Below the pieces are notes generated by a model, which made no database searches, was not told the origin of the DNA, and saw only the letters and a program-made list of their open reading frames with translations. The translations under genes and the position numbers were made by a program. This document shows, piece after piece, positions 28,845-32,012 of a DNA stretch of 32,012 nucleotides (position 1 is its first letter; each line of letters starts with the position of its first letter). Source of the DNA: Acidithiobacillus ferrivorans. Its GTDB lineage: Bacteria; Pseudomonadota; Gammaproteobacteria; Acidithiobacillales; Acidithiobacillaceae. Location: positions 1-32,012 of the forward strand of contig JAAOMR010000098.1 in assembly GCA_018853935.1 (NCBI GenBank), in the 5' to 3' direction.

Positions 28845-29816
28845 ATGGAATCGAACTCAAACAACCAGACACCTCCAGAAACTAAAAAAATGCCGCTGCA
28901 AATGGATCGTGAATTGGGGTTGGTTTTTTATGCAGCCATAACGGTGCGCGACAAAGCTGAGCGCGACTTGAAAGATAGTTTAGGTCAAATCCGACCAGAC
29001 AAACGGCGCAAAGGACTACTGCGCGTACGAAAACAGTCTTGCAAATGGAAATGTGCTGCATGCCCGCACCCCCGCTTTCAGGCGATTACCAACAATAAAG
29101 CGCAAGCGCTTCGAGGTACGAGCACGGAGTTGCGGCTGCTTGGATACCACCGTGATATTCAGGAGATTACGAAATCTGCCCAGATTCTGTATCAATCGAA
29201 TCGCGTTGCCCGCCAAACAGCTGCACTGTGCAAACACGTTTCTCAGAAGTCCTACGATATATACAAGGATATCCAGTGTTTTATCAACGATCACAACTGG
29301 CAAACAAAAGAGCCAGTTTACTATCCACCAGATCCATTTGGCGATGCATTCCAGATGCCATTCAGCACACTCGTTTTTGTGATAGACCGGTTCAACGATC
29401 TCTTGAAAGCATTTCAGCAATATGTTTATGAATATTGCTCAGAAAAGTGTTTAACGAAATATCACAAAACGAAATCCGGATCGCTCGGAATTGCGCTCAA
29501 GCATTTGCACCGGAATCCGTTAATACCTGGTATCCCCGTTTGGAGAATTTATTTCAGGGGTCCGGATGGGGAATGGTTTTCGTCTCACCAAGCCATTTTC
29601 CGCAATCCATACCAGTTTGGTGCAAAACTCACGAAGGTGGCGATCAAAAACACCCCATGGGTGCTAGTTCGGACCGGAAACCGGCGGCACCTATATTTTT
29701 ATCAGGCCGCACAACGACTGCTACGTGAGATTTTAGCCATCAGAGAGCGGCTGATCGCCCTCTCCCAGCGTCTCACCTCAGTAGCTTCTGAGATCATCAA
29801 ATGTCACAGCAAATAG
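28845..29816 (+). CDS. Hypothetical basic protein (323 aa)
   Basis: No family recognised. The start at 28845 has GGAGAAG upstream; the longer frame from 28776 overlaps the small gene. The protein is basic throughout. A CKWKCAACPHPRF stretch near residue 70 offers C-x3-C-x2-C, which may be a small metal site. Long helices follow (EITKSAQILYQSNRVARQTA), then a segment with Trp/Phe/Tyr such as VWRIYFRGPDGEWFSSHQAI and YLYFYQAAQRLLREI. The C-terminal part could be a nucleic-acid binding domain, but I see no known motif. Codon use is AT-richer than that of the genes before it, which suggests a separate origin. Confidence 0.65.
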   Translation: MESNSNNQTPPETKKMPLQMDRELGLVFYAAITVRDKAERDLKDSLGQIRPDKRRKGLLRVRKQSCKWKCAACPHPRFQAITNNKAQALRGTSTELRLLGYHRDIQEITKSAQILYQSNRVARQTAALCKHVSQKSYDIYKDIQCFINDHNWQTKEPVYYPPDPFGDAFQMPFSTLVFVIDRFNDLLKAFQQYVYEYCSEKCLTKYHKTKSGSLGIALKHLHRNPLIPGIPVWRIYFRGPDGEWFSSHQAIFRNPYQFGAKLTKVAIKNTPWVLVRTGNRRHLYFYQAAQRLLREILAIRERLIALSQRLTSVASEIIKCHSK

Positions 29817-30325
29817 GAGACTCTGTGGGCTATTATTTTACAATATAATAGTGCAAAAAACTCTTGATCACGGCAAACCGTTATCTTGTTGATAGTTCAG
29901 AGGAAATCAATTGTCACAAGCTTTGCTAACCAGTGTGGGCTATTATGTACACAAAGCCAGATCACATATCCTGCTCACCTTTGAAGAGCCAGTCTGATCA
30001 AAATCAGGCTCGGCGGCGTCTGCATGCTTCAAGTTGTCGCAGCCTCTGACCCCCACCCACCTTCCTTCTTCACTGATGGCACTCCTACCTATGCCTATGG
30101 CCGCTAAAAGCAGTGAGAATCCTAATGCACCACGTGGATGGTGCCATTAGCCAATCAACGACTGATGCCACGATCCCGACTCAGCTAGCTTTTGGACACC
30201 CAGATATCGGGAAATGCCATTGGCCAAACGCTGGAGCGGAAATGTTAAAAAACACGTCAGGCTACCAGTCAGTTCCGGATTGGAAATCTGACAGGCAGGA
30301 ACCTCGCCCGTGATATACTGCAGAC
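29817..30325. other. Gene-free region with a 13-bp direct repeat
   Basis: About 500 bp. TGTGGGCTATTAT occurs at 29824-29836 and again at 29934-29946, 110 bp apart. A hairpin, CTGAT-CAAA-ATCAG with outer GAGC/GCTC, lies at about 29982-30015, and GCACCA/TGGTGC at 30126-30143. A short frame at 30113-30313 has no good start. No RNA gene recognised. Confidence 0.5.
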
Positions 30326-30340
30326 GGTAAAATATTTACC
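30326..30340. promoter_or_regulatory. Candidate operator before the 99-aa gene
   Basis: GGTAAA and TTTACC flank ATA, a small dyad 18 bp before the ATG at 30358. TATACT at 30314-30319 is a possible -10 box just upstream, without a good -35. A repressor on the dyad would cover the start of transcription. Confidence 0.45.
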
Positions 30341-30357
30341 TTATATAGAGATCAGCT

Positions 30358-30657
30358 ATGAGCATTCACGTTATAGACGGTGGTAAAGGCACGATGGATA
30401 GGCCACTGGGGCTACGCCACACCTCGGTTGAAAACGACCCGGATATGAACACCCCACGCATGCGGGCCATTCTGGATCGCTGCGCCTCAGAAGTTACCCA
30501 AGCTGATCGGCGAAAAGCCAAACATGAGGCTCCGCTGATGATTCGCGCCATGCTCGGAGATATCGAAGCCGCTATGGAACTGGAGAGGATTAATAGTCCG
30601 CGACTCCTGCGGGCTTCCTCACCGAGTGGTAAAGCTCCGTTGCGGGTTGTCAGATAA
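30358..30657 (+). CDS. Hypothetical protein (99 aa)
   Basis: No family recognised. Start ATG at 30358 with AGAGATC upstream, a weak site. The protein starts MSIHVIDGGKGTMDRPLGLR, has a charged helix in the middle (ILDRCASEVTQADRRKAKHE) and ends in a short basic tail. No HTH or metal motif. It converges with the DUF499 gene, 126 bp away. It could be a small regulator given the dyad in front of it, but there is no direct sign of DNA binding. Confidence 0.55.
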   Translation: MSIHVIDGGKGTMDRPLGLRHTSVENDPDMNTPRMRAILDRCASEVTQADRRKAKHEAPLMIRAMLGDIEAAMELERINSPRLLRASSPSGKAPLRVVR

Positions 30658-30783
30658 GTCGCAACGAATAACAAAGCCTCCCGAATTTGAAATTAGCTAG
30701 CGGAAGTGCCCAGCAAAGAACTGGCAATATCGCATACCGACCGGTAACAACCGCGCCTGCGCCTATATGTACCAGATAATTCG

Positions 30784-32012
30784 TCACTCCCCCTCCTCAA
30801 ACTCCGGCTTGATATGCAGGACAGCACAATTCTCTCTCACCACCCTTTGCAGGCTTTCATCGAAACCCGCTACCGCATAGGCATCAATATCAATGGCGAT
30901 TTTGACTTTAATGCCGGGGCGGGCGGTAAAGTGCAGAACGACTTCATCCACGATATCGGCGAACTGCTTTTTGGCCTGGATTGGGTCCAGGTCTATGCTA
31001 CAAAAGAACTGGTGCTTAACGGTTCGAGTCGCAGCGGCAGTACCGTCCTTTAGAATATAATCAGGCACGGGCAAATCCTCTACGCCGGGGGCCATACCGC
31101 CGCCTCCGGTGGCGTCATCCGGTACGGGGTATCCTGAAGGCTGCGGGCGCGCAGATTCTTCATCTGCACGTTTTTCCTCCGCCAGCTTCGCCGCATAGGC
31201 TGCAGCACTGTCCGGCTCTATCAGCAGCAGCGACGCATCCAGAAACAGCGCCGCACGCTGGCCAAAGACAAATCCCACATAGCGATCATCTTCTTTGCCC
31301 TGTGCCAGACCAAAAAAGTCCCGGCTCTCGGTAGCGGCCTGCACCGTGTGCAGAAAGACCTGATCATCTTTCAGGCGCGGCAGATACAGTTGATGACAAC
31401 TCTGCTGCCAGACGTTCAGGGCATTGACCGCCGGAATATCGTCTTTCCAAAACCAGTCCTTCAACTCCCGCGCCAGATGGATAGGCGCCCACTCGGTGAT
31501 CAGCAGATCATTTTCCTTCATCAGCCGGTCGATTTCCTGGGAGAGACTCGCCGCACCGGTGTTGAGCTGAAAGTGCTCCCAGATGACTTCAGACAGACCT
31601 TTGCCGGGGCGTGCCTCCTGCATAGGAGCCAACAGCCATTTGTAGGTTTCGCGGATCATGCGGCGCAGGCCATCGTTGGCATCTTCCAGGCTCTTGCTGG
31701 CCTGTCTGGACTGGTACTGGTCGAGGTTGAGTTTCATCTCCTGGATGTCGATGACGATGGACTGCCAGGCCAGCATGGAGCGCACCTGTTCCATGAGTCG
31801 CCCCACGCTGTCGTACTCGGCGGACAGGAAGATCAGGCGGTTTTGTTTGAAGCGCGGCTGTTCGCCCCGGTTTTTGAGGATTTCCGTGGCCCGCGTAATG
31901 GCGGCACTCTGCCCCGCGCGGCTGAAGGCGGCATCGGGAGGCAGGACCGCCAGGCGCAAGGCCCAGTCATCCGGCACATCGCTGCTGGCGGTGAACACAT
32001 GAACACACCCGA
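30784..32012 (-). CDS. C-terminal part of a DUF499 ATPase (partial, at least 409 aa)
   Basis: The frame is open to the right edge with no stop; the ATG at 31998 is internal. The visible part has RFKQNRLIFLSAEYDSVGRL near its start, a long helical section, then PVPDYILKDGTAAATRTVKH, FCSIDLDPIQAKKQFADIVD and KVKIAIDIDA, and ends RVVRENCAVLHIKPEFEEGE. I read this as the C-terminus of DUF499 proteins, about 1000 residues long, with an AAA-like ATPase domain at the N-terminus that would be outside the window. DUF499 genes commonly sit with DUF1156 methyltransferases and helicases in predicted anti-phage loci, so a defence cluster is expected to the right. Confidence 0.65.
   Translation of the reverse strand, partial: GCVHVFTASSDVPDDWALRLAVLPPDAAFSRAGQSAAITRATEILKNRGEQPRFKQNRLIFLSAEYDSVGRLMEQVRSMLAWQSIVIDIQEMKLNLDQYQSRQASKSLEDANDGLRRMIRETYKWLLAPMQEARPGKGLSEVIWEHFQLNTGAASLSQEIDRLMKENDLLITEWAPIHLARELKDWFWKDDIPAVNALNVWQQSCHQLYLPRLKDDQVFLHTVQAATESRDFFGLAQGKEDDRYVGFVFGQRAALFLDASLLLIEPDSAAAYAAKLAEEKRADEESARPQPSGYPVPDDATGGGGMAPGVEDLPVPDYILKDGTAAATRTVKHQFFCSIDLDPIQAKKQFADIVDEVVLHFTARPGIKVKIAIDIDAYAVAGFDESLQRVVRENCAVLHIKPEFEEGE

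Noticed and set aside
30113-30313. Plus-strand frame of 66 codons before the 99-aa gene
   Set aside because: No ribosome binding site, it ends in the promoter region of the next gene, and it spans a hairpin.
1-32012. CRISPR array or insertion sequence
   Set aside because: No evenly spaced 25-40 bp direct repeats with spacers were seen. No transposase-like protein or terminal inverted repeats were found.

Overview
The window looks like part of an acidophilic sulfur-oxidising gammaproteobacterium, most likely Acidithiobacillus. The best evidence is a fused DoxD-DoxA thiosulfate:quinone oxidoreductase gene in one run with a periplasmic solute-binding protein, a DUF302 protein, a periplasmic DsrE-family protein and an outer-membrane porin. 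No species can be assigned from sequence alone.

Layout: two integrated mobile elements flank about 7.3 kb of apparently native chromosome. Element 1 (1 to about 15.0 kb) ends at a 3' fragment of tRNA-Thr(CGT) that keeps its terminator. Native DNA runs from about 15.06 to 22.34 kb and holds the thiosulfate cluster, an intact tRNA-Val(CAC), a DUF202 membrane protein and a DUF1643 protein. Element 2 starts at a 3' fragment of tRNA-Arg(ACG) at 22.34-22.39 kb and runs off the right edge. The 3' ends of both tRNA fragments point into the native segment, so the intact tRNA genes should lie beyond the left and right edges.

Element 1 has a conjugation and maintenance module laid out much like IncW plasmid R388. 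A MOBF (TrwC/TraI-type) relaxase-helicase operon on the minus strand diverges from a plus-strand stb/par-like operon (HTH protein, ParA-like ATPase, membrane-anchored partner). Between them lie a candidate oriT hairpin and an array of fourteen 10-bp units, each with CG at the same place. A possible replication module follows: an HTH protein, a J-domain protein with a sigma-region-4-like HTH, and a 1169-residue Toprim plus XPD/DinG-like Fe-S helicase. These three genes are joined by 4-bp stop/start overlaps. A GIY-YIG protein with an integrase-like N-terminus sits beside the attachment site. Five copies of a roughly 30-bp promoter-like element precede five of the transcription units of element 1, suggesting one shared control circuit. 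An 80-codon zinc-ribbon gene with its own strong ribosome binding site is nested out of frame in the relaxase linker.

The native segment encodes oxidation of thiosulfate at the membrane (DoxDA) with periplasmic and outer-membrane partners, in units separated by recognisable terminators.

Element 2 starts with a P4-family tyrosine integrase preceded by three 11-bp tandem repeats. It continues with a DUF4160/DUF2442 pair, a decayed DUF2283 gene, an AlpA-like HTH protein, a CHC2 zinc-finger primase fragment, a DUF3987-type protein and a TubC_N-like/zinc protein. Several unrecognised genes follow, then the C-terminal part of a DUF499 ATPase, a family found in predicted anti-phage loci. The most unusual signals are the 10-bp phased array, the five-copy promoter element, the nested gene, a perfect 34-bp palindrome inside the stbC-like gene, the J-domain/HTH and Toprim/Fe-S-helicase fusions, and inverted 9-bp repeats inside the DUF3987 gene.
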